A stretch of 64,000 nt of DNA from Methylorubrum suomiense. Its GTDB lineage: Bacteria > Pseudomonadota > Alphaproteobacteria > Rhizobiales > Beijerinckiaceae. The translations under genes and the position numbers were made by a program. Shown here in pieces: positions 54,239-62,474 of the stretch. The DNA lies in assembly GCF_022179765.1 (NCBI RefSeq), contig NZ_BPRE01000005.1, positions 1 to 64,000 of the forward strand. The letters are read 5' to 3'. Under the pieces are notes generated by a model. The model saw nothing but the letters and a program-made list of their open reading frames with translations, did no database searches and had not been told where the DNA came from. Position 1 is the stretch's first letter; each line of letters starts with the position of its first letter.

Positions 54239-56170
54239 TCACCCCCCGATTCCCCGCTCCTTCAGGCTCACCCCGATCTCCTCCAGCACCGCCGGATCCT
54301 CGATGGTCGGCGGCATGGCGAAATCCTCGCCGTCGGCGATGCGCTTCATCGTGGCGCGCAGGATCTTGCCCGAGCGCGTCTTGGGCAGGCGCCCGACGGT
54401 CAGGGCGAGGCGGAACGCCGCCACGGGGCCGATCTCGTCGCGCACCTTGGCGACGAGTTCCCGCTCGATCGTCTCCGGCGCCTTGTCGACCCCGGACTTG
54501 AGCACGACGAAGCCGCAGGGCGCCTCGCCCTTGAGGGCATCGCGGATGCCGATGACGGCGCATTCGGCCACGTCCGGATGCGAGGCCAGCACCGCCTCCA
54601 TGCCCCCGGTGGAGAGGCGATGGCCGGCGACGTTGATGATGTCGTCGGTGCGCCCCAGGACGGTGACGTAGCCGTCCGCATCGACCACACCGGCATCCGA
54701 GGTGTCGTAATAGCCGGGGAAGGTGGTGAGGTAGCTCTGCTGGAAGCGCGCATCGGCGTTCCACAGGGTCGGCAGGCAGCTCGGCGGAAGCGGCAGCTTG
54801 AGGGCGATGGTGCCCATCGTGCCGGTCGGCACCGGCTTTCCGGCCTCGTCGAGGACGTGGAGATCGTAGCCCGGCATGGGCTTGGCCGTGGAGCCGTGCT
54901 TCACGGGGAGCGGCTCGACGCCGAGCGGATTGCCGGCGATGGCCCAGCCGGTCTCGGTCTGCCACCAATGGTCGATCACCGGCTTGCCGAGCGCCCGCTC
55001 GGCCCAGGCGACGGAATCCGGGTCGGCCCGCTCGCCGGCCAGGAACAGGGCGCGCAGGCGCGACAGGTCGTAATCGGCGAGCTTCTCGGCGCGCGGATCT
55101 TCCTTCTTGATGGCGCGCAGGGCCGTGGGAGCGGTGAACAGCGTCGCGACGCCGTGCTCGGCCGCGACCCGCCAGAAGGCGCCGGCATCCGGCGTGCCGA
55201 CCGGCTTGCCCTCGTAGAGCACCGTCGTGCAGCCGTGCAGTAGCGGCGCGTAGACGATGTAGGAATGGCCGACCACCCAGCCGATGTCGGAGGCGCAGAA
55301 ATACACCTCGCCGGGCGCCACGTCGTAGAGATGGGTCATCGACCAGGTCAGCGCGACGCAGTAGCCCCCGGAATCGCGCACCACGCCCTTCGGCCGCCCG
55401 GTCGTGCCCGAGGTATAGAGGATGTAGAGCGGATCCGTCGCCGCGACCGGCACCGGATCGGCCCGCCGCCCGTCGCGCTTGGCCTGCTCGACGCTGTCCG
55501 CCCAATCGCGATCGCGGCCTTCCGTCATCGCGGCGACCGCCTGGGGCCGCTGCAGGACGAGGCAGGCATCCGGCTTGTGGGCGGATCGGGCGATGGCGGC
55601 ATCCAGCAGCGGCTTGTAGGCGACGATGCGGGACGGCTCGATGCCGCAGGAGGCCGCCAGGATCACCTTCGGCGCCGCATCCTCGATGCGCGCGGCGAGT
55701 TCGTTGGCGGCGAAGCCACCGAACACCACCGAGTGGATCGCCCCGAGCCGGGCACAGGCGAGCATGCCGAACAGGGCCTCGGGCACCATCGGCATGTAGA
55801 TGACGACCCGGTCGCCCCGGCCGACGCCGAGATCGGCCAGCAAGCCGGCCAGCACCGCCACCTCGTCCCTCAGCTCGGCATAGGTGATGGTCCGCCGGGT
55901 GCCGGTGGCCGGTGAATCGTGGATGATCGCCGGCTGATCGGCGCGGCCGCCCTCGGCGTGGCGATCGACGGCGTTGCGGCAGACGTTGAGGCGGGCCTCC
56001 GGGAACCAGCGGCCATAGGCGCCCTGGCCGGCATCGAAGGCGCGCGTCGGCGCGACGTCCCAATCGATCGCCCTGGCGGCCTCGAGCCAGAAGCCTTCGC
56101 GATCGTTCAACGACGCGGCGTGGAGATCGGCGTAGAGGCGCGGGGCCTGGGTCACGGGAACGTCTGACAT
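54239..56170 (-). CDS. prpE: Propionyl-CoA synthetase-type acyl-CoA ligase
   Basis: 643 residues from ATG 56170. AMP-forming acyl-CoA synthetase: ILYTSGTTGRPKGVVRDSGG (P-loop), DIGWVVGHSYIVYAPLLHG, WWQTETGW, VLGRTDDIINVAGHRLSTG and the catalytic Lys in LPKTRSGKILR. The GWVVGHSYIVYAPL and SVVFGGFAANELA forms match PrpE/ACSS3-type propionyl-CoA synthetase rather than Acs. It activates propionate for the methylmalonyl-CoA route. It stands alone on the minus strand. Confidence 0.9.
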   Translation of the reverse strand: MSDVPVTQAPRLYADLHAASLNDREGFWLEAARAIDWDVAPTRAFDAGQGAYGRWFPEARLNVCRNAVDRHAEGGRADQPAIIHDSPATGTRRTITYAELRDEVAVLAGLLADLGVGRGDRVVIYMPMVPEALFGMLACARLGAIHSVVFGGFAANELAARIEDAAPKVILAASCGIEPSRIVAYKPLLDAAIARSAHKPDACLVLQRPQAVAAMTEGRDRDWADSVEQAKRDGRRADPVPVAATDPLYILYTSGTTGRPKGVVRDSGGYCVALTWSMTHLYDVAPGEVYFCASDIGWVVGHSYIVYAPLLHGCTTVLYEGKPVGTPDAGAFWRVAAEHGVATLFTAPTALRAIKKEDPRAEKLADYDLSRLRALFLAGERADPDSVAWAERALGKPVIDHWWQTETGWAIAGNPLGVEPLPVKHGSTAKPMPGYDLHVLDEAGKPVPTGTMGTIALKLPLPPSCLPTLWNADARFQQSYLTTFPGYYDTSDAGVVDADGYVTVLGRTDDIINVAGHRLSTGGMEAVLASHPDVAECAVIGIRDALKGEAPCGFVVLKSGVDKAPETIERELVAKVRDEIGPVAAFRLALTVGRLPKTRSGKILRATMKRIADGEDFAMPPTIEDPAVLEEIGVSLKERGIGG

Positions 56171-56308
56171 GGGGCGTCTCGGGGCTTCCTCGATGGCCCG
56201 GTTCGGTCCGGGCTCGTCGGCGGCGATGATAGCGCGGATTTGCACGCCGCACCCCGAAAACGAAAGCCGCCGCGCTGGTTGCCCAGGCGGCGGGGAACGC
56301 GATCGACC

Positions 56309-56342
56309 AAAAGAAAAGGCCCGGCGGCGTTTGCCGCGGGCC
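56309..56342 (-). terminator. Intrinsic terminator of the DUF465 gene
   Basis: On the minus strand a GC-rich stem (56342-56333 with 56328-56318, one bulge) with loop AAAC is followed by a U-rich tract (CCTTTTCTTTTGG). It starts 14 nt after the stop of the DUF465 gene at 56356. Confidence 0.75.
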
Positions 56343-56355
56343 TCGGGGGCTGCGC

Positions 56356-56535
56356 CTAGTGCAGTGTCTCGCTGGATTGCAGGCGCTGAATTTCGTCCTT
56401 GAGCTGCAGTTTCTTACGCTTGAGTTCGGCGATCCGAAGGTCGTTGGTGGAAGGTGAATGGATCGCGTCGTGGAGCTCGCGCTCAAGGGCGTCGTGCTTG
56501 GCGGCGAGCTGGCTCAAATGCGTCTGCAAGGACAT
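56356..56535 (-). CDS. DUF465 (YdcH-like) small coiled-coil protein
   Basis: 59 residues: MSLQTHLSQLAAKHDALERE, then HDAIHSPSTNDLRIAELKRK and KKLQLKDEIQRLQ. This is the DUF465/SlyX-like short helical hairpin family that is abundant in alphaproteobacteria. Function is unknown. A second DUF465 gene (56781) lies divergently 245 nt away on the plus strand. Confidence 0.85.
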   Translation of the reverse strand: MSLQTHLSQLAAKHDALERELHDAIHSPSTNDLRIAELKRKKLQLKDEIQRLQSSETLH

Positions 56536-56780
56536 GAGGTGTAGCTCCTCTATCGTTTCCGACTCGGGCAGACTGACACGGATTCGCGGCCCTGTCGAAG
56601 CCATTCGGCGGCAAAATGGATGCGGCTCTAACAAGCTGATTTCAAATTTCGCGGTCTTGGCGAAACGTTCTTTCCCGCCGTCATCCCCGCTCGAATCGGG
56701 CGTACCGAACCTGCCGCCTTGCCCCGCCGGAAGGCTTGGCGCATGGTCGCGCCGGTCGGTGCGATGGCGTGTTTCGAGCG

Positions 56781-57002
56781 ATGATGGCGGACGAGGTTGC
56801 CAACGATGTGAGCCCGGATCCAGCGGGCGAACTCACCCGTCTGCGCGAGGAGCACCGGGATCTCGACGAGGCCATCGAGGCGCTCAAGCTCAGCGTGGCG
56901 GGCGATCAGCTCCAGATCCAGCGGCTGAAGAAGCGCAAGCTCGTGCTGCGCGACCGGATCTCTCATCTCGAAGATCAGATGACGCCCGACATCATCGCCT
57001 GA
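56781..57002 (+). CDS. DUF465 (YdcH-like) small coiled-coil protein
   Basis: 73 residues from ATG 56781 (ATG 56784 is the next codon). Family core: LTRLREEHRDLDEAIEALKL and DQLQIQRLKKRKLVLRDRIS, then HLEDQMTPDIIA. It has longer acidic N-terminal extension than its divergent paralogue at 56356. The function is unknown. It is convergent with the DUF3606 gene. Confidence 0.82.
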   Translation: MMADEVANDVSPDPAGELTRLREEHRDLDEAIEALKLSVAGDQLQIQRLKKRKLVLRDRISHLEDQMTPDIIA

Positions 57003-57025
57003 GGCCGGGCGCCCGCGCGGTTCGA

Positions 57026-57202
57026 TTATTTCGCCAGATAGGCCGTGACGCTGGAGACGCGGGTGCCGACCATGCGGACGGCCTTGCGCAGACGCTCGTC
57101 GGAGACCTGCAGCAGATCGGCCCAGTGACGGCGGCTGGCGGTGTCGTGGATATCGATGTGGGACGGGGTGCGGGCGCGCGTGGTCGGGTCCTGAACGGAC
57201 AT
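57026..57202 (-). CDS. DUF3606 family small protein
   Basis: 58 residues starting MSVQDPTTRARTPSHIDIHD, containing RRHWADLLQVSDERLRKAVR, VGTRVSSVTAYLAK and ending there. This matches the DUF3606 family (about 60 residues, W..L.VSeeqLr.AV..VG....V..YL). It was read directly from the bases. The function of DUF3606 is unknown. It lies convergent with DUF465 and divergent from purE, with about 230 nt before purE. Confidence 0.8.
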   Translation of the reverse strand: MSVQDPTTRARTPSHIDIHDTASRRHWADLLQVSDERLRKAVRMVGTRVSSVTAYLAK

Positions 57203-57430
57203 CGGAAGGCTCGCTGATGTGAAGGAAGGCCGAAAAGGCCGTTTCGCTCACAACGCGGAGGAGTGGTTTCGGCTCCGGACGATCCGCACGATCTGCAGCT
57301 TTTTCTTAAGGTATCCGCGGCTTGGCGGCCGCGCGGGTCCGGCCGCGCTTGCGGCCCTGCGCGCACGCCTGTTATGCGACCCGCTTCGCGGGCCGGGCCC
57401 GCCCCTCGGTCAGAGCGGATCAGGACGACG

Positions 57431-57928
57431 ATGGCGGGATCTCCCCCGATCGCGATCATCATGGGAAGCCAGTCGGACTGGGCGACCATGCGGCATGCCG
57501 CCGAGACGCTCGACGCGCTCGGGCTCGTCTACGACGCGCGCATCGTCTCGGCCCATCGCACCCCCGATCGACTCGTCGCCTTCGCCAAGGGGGCGCGGGA
57601 GGCCGGCTTCAAGGTGGTGATCGCGGGCGCGGGCGGTGCGGCGCATCTGCCGGGCATGGCCGCGGCGATGACCCCGCTGCCGGTCTTCGGCGTCCCGGTG
57701 GAATCGAAGGCGCTCTCGGGGCAGGACAGCCTGCTCTCGATCGTGCAGATGCCGGCGGGCATCCCCGTCGGCACGCTCGCCATCGGACGGGCCGGCGCCG
57801 TCAACGCGGCCCTGCTCGCCGCCGCGGTGCTGGCGCTGACCGATCCCGATCTCGCGGCCCGTCTCGATGCGTGGCGCGCGCGGCAGAGCGAATCCGTGGC
57901 CGAGCGGCCGGATACCACCCAACCCTGA
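57431..57928 (+). CDS. purE: N5-carboxyaminoimidazole ribonucleotide mutase
   Basis: 165 residues. Class I Pur[39 protein letters not shown] (catalytic His), [20 protein letters not shown] and [20 protein letters not shown]. It converts N5-CAIR to CAIR in purine synthesis. purK follows 17 nt later, the usual purEK order. Confidence 0.95.
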   Translation: MAGSPPIAIIMGSQSDWATMRHAAETLDALGLVYDARIVSAHRTPDRLVAFAKGAREAGFKVVIAGAGGAAHLPGMAAAMTPLPVFGVPVESKALSGQDSLLSIVQMPAGIPVGTLAIGRAGAVNAALLAAAVLALTDPDLAARLDAWRARQSESVAERPDTTQP

Positions 57929-57945
57929 CAGATTCTCAGATCGCG

Positions 57946-59064
57946 ATGACCCTCTCCACGCCTCAGCAGGTTCGGCCCGGCGCCACCCTCGGCATCGTCG
58001 GCGGCGGCCAGCTCGGCCGCATGATCGCGCTCGCGGCGGCGAATTACGGCCTCAAGGTCCATGTCTACGCCCCCGACGCCGACAGCCCGGCCTTCGATGT
58101 GGCCGCGGCCCATACGGTCGCGCCCTACGAGGACGAGACCGCCCTCGCGGCCTTCGCGGATGCTTGCGACGTCGTCACCTACGAGTTCGAGAACATCCCG
58201 CACGCGACCGCCGCGGTCCTCTCCGAGCACGCCACCGTACGTCCGAGCGCGCGGGCGTTGCTGACCACGCAGGACCGGCTGGTCGAGAAGGATTTCGTCA
58301 ACGGTCTCGGCATCCCGACGGCGCCTTACCGGGCGGTCGAGACCGCGGCCGAACTCGACGCGGCTCTGGCCGCTCTCGGGCGCCCGGCAATCCTGAAGAC
58401 GCGTCGGTTCGGCTACGACGGCAAGGGCCAGCGCAGCATCCGCGCGGGTGACGATGCGGCCGCGATCCTGGCCGGCTTCAACGGCGTGCCCTGCATTCTG
58501 GAAGGCTTCGTCCCGTTCCTGCGGGAGATCTCGGTGGTAGCGGCCCGCGGGCCCGACGGCGCCTTCGCGGCCTACGAACCCTGCGCCAACGAGCACCGCG
58601 ACCATATCCTGGCGCTCACCCGCGTGCCCGCCCCCGGCCTCGACGCGGCGACCGGCGCGGCGGCCATCGACATCGCCCGGGCCATCGCCGAGGCGCTCGA
58701 TTACGTCGGCGTCCTCGCCGTGGAGCTGTTCGAGGTGGAGGGCCCGGCGGGCGCGTCCCGCCTCGTCGTCAACGAGATCGCACCGCGGGTGCACAATTCC
58801 GGACATTGGACCACGGAAGGCGCCCTGACCTCGCAATTCGCCCAGGCGGTCCGCGCGGTCTGCGGCTGGCCCCTGGGCGACACCGCCCGCACCGGCGGCA
58901 TGGCGGTCGAGATGGAGAACCTGATCGGCGATGCCGCCGACCGCTGGCCCGCGCTGCTGGGCGAGCCCGGCGCGCATCTCCACCTCTACGGCAAGGCCGA
59001 GGCCCGGCCCGGCCGCAAGATGGGCCATGTCACACGGTTGGTTCCGCCGCAGACCGAGGGCTAG
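57946..59064 (+). CDS. purK: N5-carboxyaminoimidazole ribonucleotide synthase
   Basis: 372 residues. ATP-grasp protein: LGIVGGGQLGRMIALAAANY, VVTYEFENIPHATAAVLSEH, LKTRRFGYDGKGQ, RLVVNEIAPRVHNSGHWTTE and C-terminal HLHLYGKAEARPGRKMGHVT. It carboxylates AIR with bicarbonate and ATP to N5-CAIR for PurE. A small hairpin at 59088 lies between it and the convergent response regulator gene. Confidence 0.95.
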   Translation: MTLSTPQQVRPGATLGIVGGGQLGRMIALAAANYGLKVHVYAPDADSPAFDVAAAHTVAPYEDETALAAFADACDVVTYEFENIPHATAAVLSEHATVRPSARALLTTQDRLVEKDFVNGLGIPTAPYRAVETAAELDAALAALGRPAILKTRRFGYDGKGQRSIRAGDDAAAILAGFNGVPCILEGFVPFLREISVVAARGPDGAFAAYEPCANEHRDHILALTRVPAPGLDAATGAAAIDIARAIAEALDYVGVLAVELFEVEGPAGASRLVVNEIAPRVHNSGHWTTEGALTSQFAQAVRAVCGWPLGDTARTGGMAVEMENLIGDAADRWPALLGEPGAHLHLYGKAEARPGRKMGHVTRLVPPQTEG

Positions 59065-59087
59065 GATCAGCCCGTAAGGTTGGTACC

Positions 59088-59104
59088 GGCTTTCGAAGAA
59101 AGCC
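59088..59104. terminator. Small hairpin between purK and the response regulator
   Basis: Arms GGCTTTC and GAAAGCC with a 3-nt loop, 24 nt after the purK stop. It is a short stem but could end either convergent gene; no strong T-run is present. Confidence 0.45.
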
Positions 59105-59159
59105 GCCGCGATACAGAAGCTGAGCGGATCGCGCTGGATCCGAAATCCTGGGCGACCTG

Positions 59160-59561
59160 TCAGGCTCCGCTCTCGTTGCCAACCGACGCCTGCGCGTCTC
59201 GCAATTCGGCTACCAGCCGCACGAGCTGGGGTTCGCGGAACGGCTTCTGCAGCAGCGGCACGCCGGAGAATTGCTCCGGCACGGCGGCCGCATCGTAGCC
59301 GGTCGCGAAGAGATAGGGCACGCCGCGAGCATCGAGCGCTTCGGCCAACCGGTAGGCCGTCTCCCCGCGCAGACCGATATCGATGACGGCCGCGTCGAGC
59401 GGCTGGGCGAGCCCCGTCTCCATCACTTCGGGCAATTGCCCGAACGGGCCGACCACGGCCCCTCCGGCCCGCTCGATGACCCTCTGTGTTTCATGGGCGG
59501 TGAAATACTCGTCCTCCACCAGGAGGATGCGGAGGCCCGCCAGAGGGTATTGCGACGCCAT
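59160..59561 (-). CDS. Single-domain response regulator
   Basis: 133 residues from ATG 59561. Receiver only: LRILLVEDEYFTAHETQRVI, phosphoacceptor Asp61 in AVIDIGLRGETAY, YLFATGYD and Lys106 in LLQKPFRE. No output domain, so it probably acts by protein interaction. It resembles its counterpart at 60946 (VEDEY, ATGY and KP patterns), with a TPR lipoprotein gene between the two. No histidine kinase is near. Confidence 0.85.
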   Translation of the reverse strand: MASQYPLAGLRILLVEDEYFTAHETQRVIERAGGAVVGPFGQLPEVMETGLAQPLDAAVIDIGLRGETAYRLAEALDARGVPYLFATGYDAAAVPEQFSGVPLLQKPFREPQLVRLVAELRDAQASVGNESGA

Positions 59562-59968
59562 TACCAAGACTCGTTCCACGACGCGGCCCAAATGGCCGCT
59601 GAGGAGACCCGAACGCCATGCGCTTCATCGTCACGGTATCGTGATGAGATGGGGCTCACAACGATGCCGTGACGGTCGCCCAAGATCGGGTCGAGAATTC
59701 CGGCACTCGGCGATGGGCCTTCATCGTAAAGCCTGTCACGCATCGGCAACAGCCGACGAAAGTCCAACCTGAGCAGAACCTCTCCTTCGCGGCCGCCGAG
59801 GAGGGGCCACACCTTCGCCACATCGCAGCGCTTGAGCAGCGGGATCGGGCGTCGTTCTCGCGGACCTTAAGCGCCCGTTCACCGTGTTGCGGCAGCGTGT
59901 GCCCGACGCGAGGCGAACAGGTCCGCCGGGGCCGGCATCCGCGGCGGCGACGCGGGGGAGATACGGGA
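59562..59968. other. Gene-free region between response regulator and TPR genes
   Basis: About 400 nt between two divergent genes. I see no family motif, repeat or small gene. It probably holds promoters for both neighbours. Confidence 0.35.
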
Positions 59969-60835
59969 ATGATCGGGATGACGCTGCAGGGGCCGAAGGC
60001 GAGGCTGGTCGGCGCCGTCGCACTGACGGCCGCGGCGCTCGCCGGCTGCGAAACCTACGGCACCGCGACCGCGCCGCGCCAGTTCGCGGTGGTCGAGGCC
60101 GACACGACGGGGGCCACCAACGTCAACATCGCCTCGCTGTCGGACGTGATCTCCCGCAATCCGTCGGATGCCGGTGCCTACAACACCCGCGGGGCCGCCT
60201 ATGCCCGCTCGGGCCAGTTCGGCGAGGCGATCACCGATTTCTCGAAGTCGATCCAGCTCGACCCGAACTCGGCCTCGGCCTACAACAACCGCGCCCTGGC
60301 CTATCGCCAGACCGGCCGCACCGATGCGGCCATGCAGGACTTCTCGAAGGCCATCGCCAACGATCCGAACTTCTCCGCCGCCTATATCGGCCGGGCGAAC
60401 CTGGAGCGGGCACAGGGCGATCTCGACGGCGCGCTGAACGACCTCAACGTCGCGATCCGCCTGGCCCCCGAATCGGCGGAGGCCTATCACGCCCGCGGTC
60501 TCGTGCGGCAGAAGCAGGGGCACAACCCGGAGGCGGTGGGCGACTTCGCCGCCGCCATCGACCGCAATCCCTTCGTCGCGGCCCCCTACGCCGCCCGAGG
60601 GCAGAGCCTGATTGCCATGAACCAGTACGACAAGGCGATCGAGGACTTCAACGCGGCCCTCAACGTCAACTCGAAGGATTCCGCGTCCTGGGCCTATCGC
60701 GGCCTCGCCTACGAGAAGACGAACCGTCGCAAGGAAGCGACCGAGAGCTATCAGCAGGCAGCCCGCCTCGATCCCAGCAATGCCATGGCCAAGCAGGGGA
60801 TCGGCCGCACGCAGGGCGGCGGCGGCTTGTTCTGA
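59969..60835 (+). CDS. TPR lipoprotein
   Basis: 288 residues from ATG 59969. A lipobox LAGC near residue 29 indicates lipidation (LTAAALAGCETYGTATAPRQ). Six TPR units follow from about residue 68: YNTRGAAYARSGQFGEAITD, YNNRALAYRQTGRTDAAMQD, YIGRANLERAQGDLDGALND, YHARGLVRQKQGHNPEAVGD, YAARGQSLIAMNQYDKAIED, WAYRGLAYEKTNRRKEATES. It is probably a periplasmic-facing outer-membrane lipoprotein that docks envelope partners (NlpI/YbgF-like role not shown). Confidence 0.85.
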   Translation: MIGMTLQGPKARLVGAVALTAAALAGCETYGTATAPRQFAVVEADTTGATNVNIASLSDVISRNPSDAGAYNTRGAAYARSGQFGEAITDFSKSIQLDPNSASAYNNRALAYRQTGRTDAAMQDFSKAIANDPNFSAAYIGRANLERAQGDLDGALNDLNVAIRLAPESAEAYHARGLVRQKQGHNPEAVGDFAAAIDRNPFVAAPYAARGQSLIAMNQYDKAIEDFNAALNVNSKDSASWAYRGLAYEKTNRRKEATESYQQAARLDPSNAMAKQGIGRTQGGGGLF

Positions 60836-60945
60836 GAAGTTCGAAGCGAGGACGAACCGGGCTTCATACCGCGAAGTTTCCCTGGCGAGGGTCTCGTCTC
60901 CGCTGCCGTCCGGCACGGAGACGAGCAAGACGCCGAGGGGACGTG

Positions 60946-61323
60946 ATGACGCCACGATCCGAATTGCTTGCAGGACGGAGCGTCCTCGTCGTCGAAGACG
61001 AATACTTCATCGCCGACGACATGCGGCGCATCTTCGAAGAGGGCGGTGCGACGGTGATCGGCCCGGTCGGCAGCGTCGGCGACGCGCTCAAAGTCATCGC
61101 CGATACGCCGAAGATCGACGGGGCGGTGCTCGACATCAACCTGCGCGAGATCATGGTCTTCCCGGTCGCCGATGCCTTGAGGCAACGCGGCGTCCCCTTC
61201 GTCTTCGCCACCGGTTACGAGCAGGCCGCGATCCCGCCGCACCTGCGCGACGCGGTTCATTGCGAGAAGCCGGTCGAGGCCGCCCGCATCGCCGAGATGC
61301 TGTTCGGCCGTTCGGCTCGCTGA
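60946..61323 (+). CDS. Single-domain response regulator
   Basis: 125 residues from ATG 60946. Receiver only: SVLVVEDEYFIADDMRRIFE, phosphoacceptor Asp63 in VLDINLREIMVFP, FVFATGYEQAAIP and Lys108 in HCEKPVEA. It resembles the response regulator at 59160, suggesting duplication. It starts 110 nt after the TPR gene on the same strand. Its kinase and output partner are not in the window. Confidence 0.85.
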   Translation: MTPRSELLAGRSVLVVEDEYFIADDMRRIFEEGGATVIGPVGSVGDALKVIADTPKIDGAVLDINLREIMVFPVADALRQRGVPFVFATGYEQAAIPPHLRDAVHCEKPVEAARIAEMLFGRSAR

Positions 61324-61342
61324 GCGTGCGAGCGTCGTCCCG

Positions 61343-62341
61343 TCAGACCGGGGGAGACGCCTCCGGGCGGCGATGCTCGCTGGCGATGCGCCGGACCGTG
61401 CCGGTGTTCGAGCGATAGATCACCGTCTCGGTCTCGATCCGACCCGGGCGGAAGCGTACGCCGCACAACAGCGCTCCCGTGGTCACGCCGGTCGCCGCGA
61501 CGATTACGTCGCCGCGGGCCATGTCGTGCATGTCGTATTTCCGGGTCGGATCGGTGATGCCCATCTTGGCCGCCCGCGACCGCTTGTCGGCGGAATCGAG
61601 GATCAGCCGGCCCTGCATCTGGCCGCCGATGCAGCGGAGCGCCGAAGCCGCGATCACGCCCTCGGGCGCGGCACCGCTGCCCATATAGATGTCGACACCG
61701 GTCTCGTCCGGCTTGGTGCAATGGATGATCGCGGCGATGTCGCCGTCCGAGATCAGCCGAATGCCGGCACCCGTGGCGCGAATTGCGGCGATCAGGTCCA
61801 TATGCCGGGGCCGGTCGAGGATGATCGCGGTGATGCCGGACGGATCGACCCCCTTGGCACGGGCCAGCGAGGCGATGTTCTGGGCCGGGCTCCAATCGAG
61901 ATCGACCGTGCCGGGGGGATAGCCCGGCCCGATGGCAATCTTCTGCATGTAGACGTCGGGAGCGGCCAGGAGGCTGCCGCGCTCGGCCACGGCCATCACG
62001 GCGATGGCACCCGGCATGTCCTTGGCGCAGAGGGTCGTGCCTTCCAACGGATCGACGGCGATATCGACCGCCGGGCCCGTGCCGTTGCCGACGCGCTCGC
62101 CGATGAAGAGCATCGGTGCCTCGTCGCGCTCGCCCTCACCGATCACCACGGTGCCCTCGACCGCGAGCACCATCAGTTCGGCCCGCATGGCATCGACGGC
62201 GGCTTGGTCGGCCTCCTTCTCGCGACCATGGCCGCGCAGCCGCGCCGCCGCGATGGCGGCGGCCTCGGTGACGCGCACCAATTCGAGGGTCAGACCCCGC
62301 GCCGTGGGATCGCTGAAGATTCCGGTATCGGCCGCCGACAT
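61343..62341 (-). CDS. glpX: Class II fructose-1,6-bisphosphatase
   Basis: 332 residues from ATG 62341. GlpX pattern: GEGERDEAPMLFIGERVGNG, DIAVDPLEGTTLCAKDMPGA (metal site), DVYMQKIAIGPGYPPGT, YMGSGAAPEGVIAASALRCI and GVTTGALLCGVRF. It dephosphorylates fructose-1,6-bisphosphate in gluconeogenesis; in methylotrophs the enzyme also serves one-carbon sugar-phosphate synthesis. hom is 133 nt upstream on the same strand, a common arrangement in alphaproteobacteria. Confidence 0.94.
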   Translation of the reverse strand: MSAADTGIFSDPTARGLTLELVRVTEAAAIAAARLRGHGREKEADQAAVDAMRAELMVLAVEGTVVIGEGERDEAPMLFIGERVGNGTGPAVDIAVDPLEGTTLCAKDMPGAIAVMAVAERGSLLAAPDVYMQKIAIGPGYPPGTVDLDWSPAQNIASLARAKGVDPSGITAIILDRPRHMDLIAAIRATGAGIRLISDGDIAAIIHCTKPDETGVDIYMGSGAAPEGVIAASALRCIGGQMQGRLILDSADKRSRAAKMGITDPTRKYDMHDMARGDVIVAATGVTTGALLCGVRFRPGRIETETVIYRSNTGTVRRIASEHRRPEASPPV

Positions 62342-62474
62342 CGCCCTGATCCCCTCGTCCCGGAAAGCCCGGCCGTCGCCGCCGCTGCCAGAACCGCCTA
62401 CATGCACGGGAGTTCATGCAGCAACCGTCGACAGTCGAAAAGCCCGGCAAAATCCTGCCGGCACGGCATCCCCG

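Noticed and set aside
53838..54671. 277-residue plus-strand open frame
   Set aside because: Antisense to prpE and to the HugZ promoter; Ser/Arg-rich with no motif.
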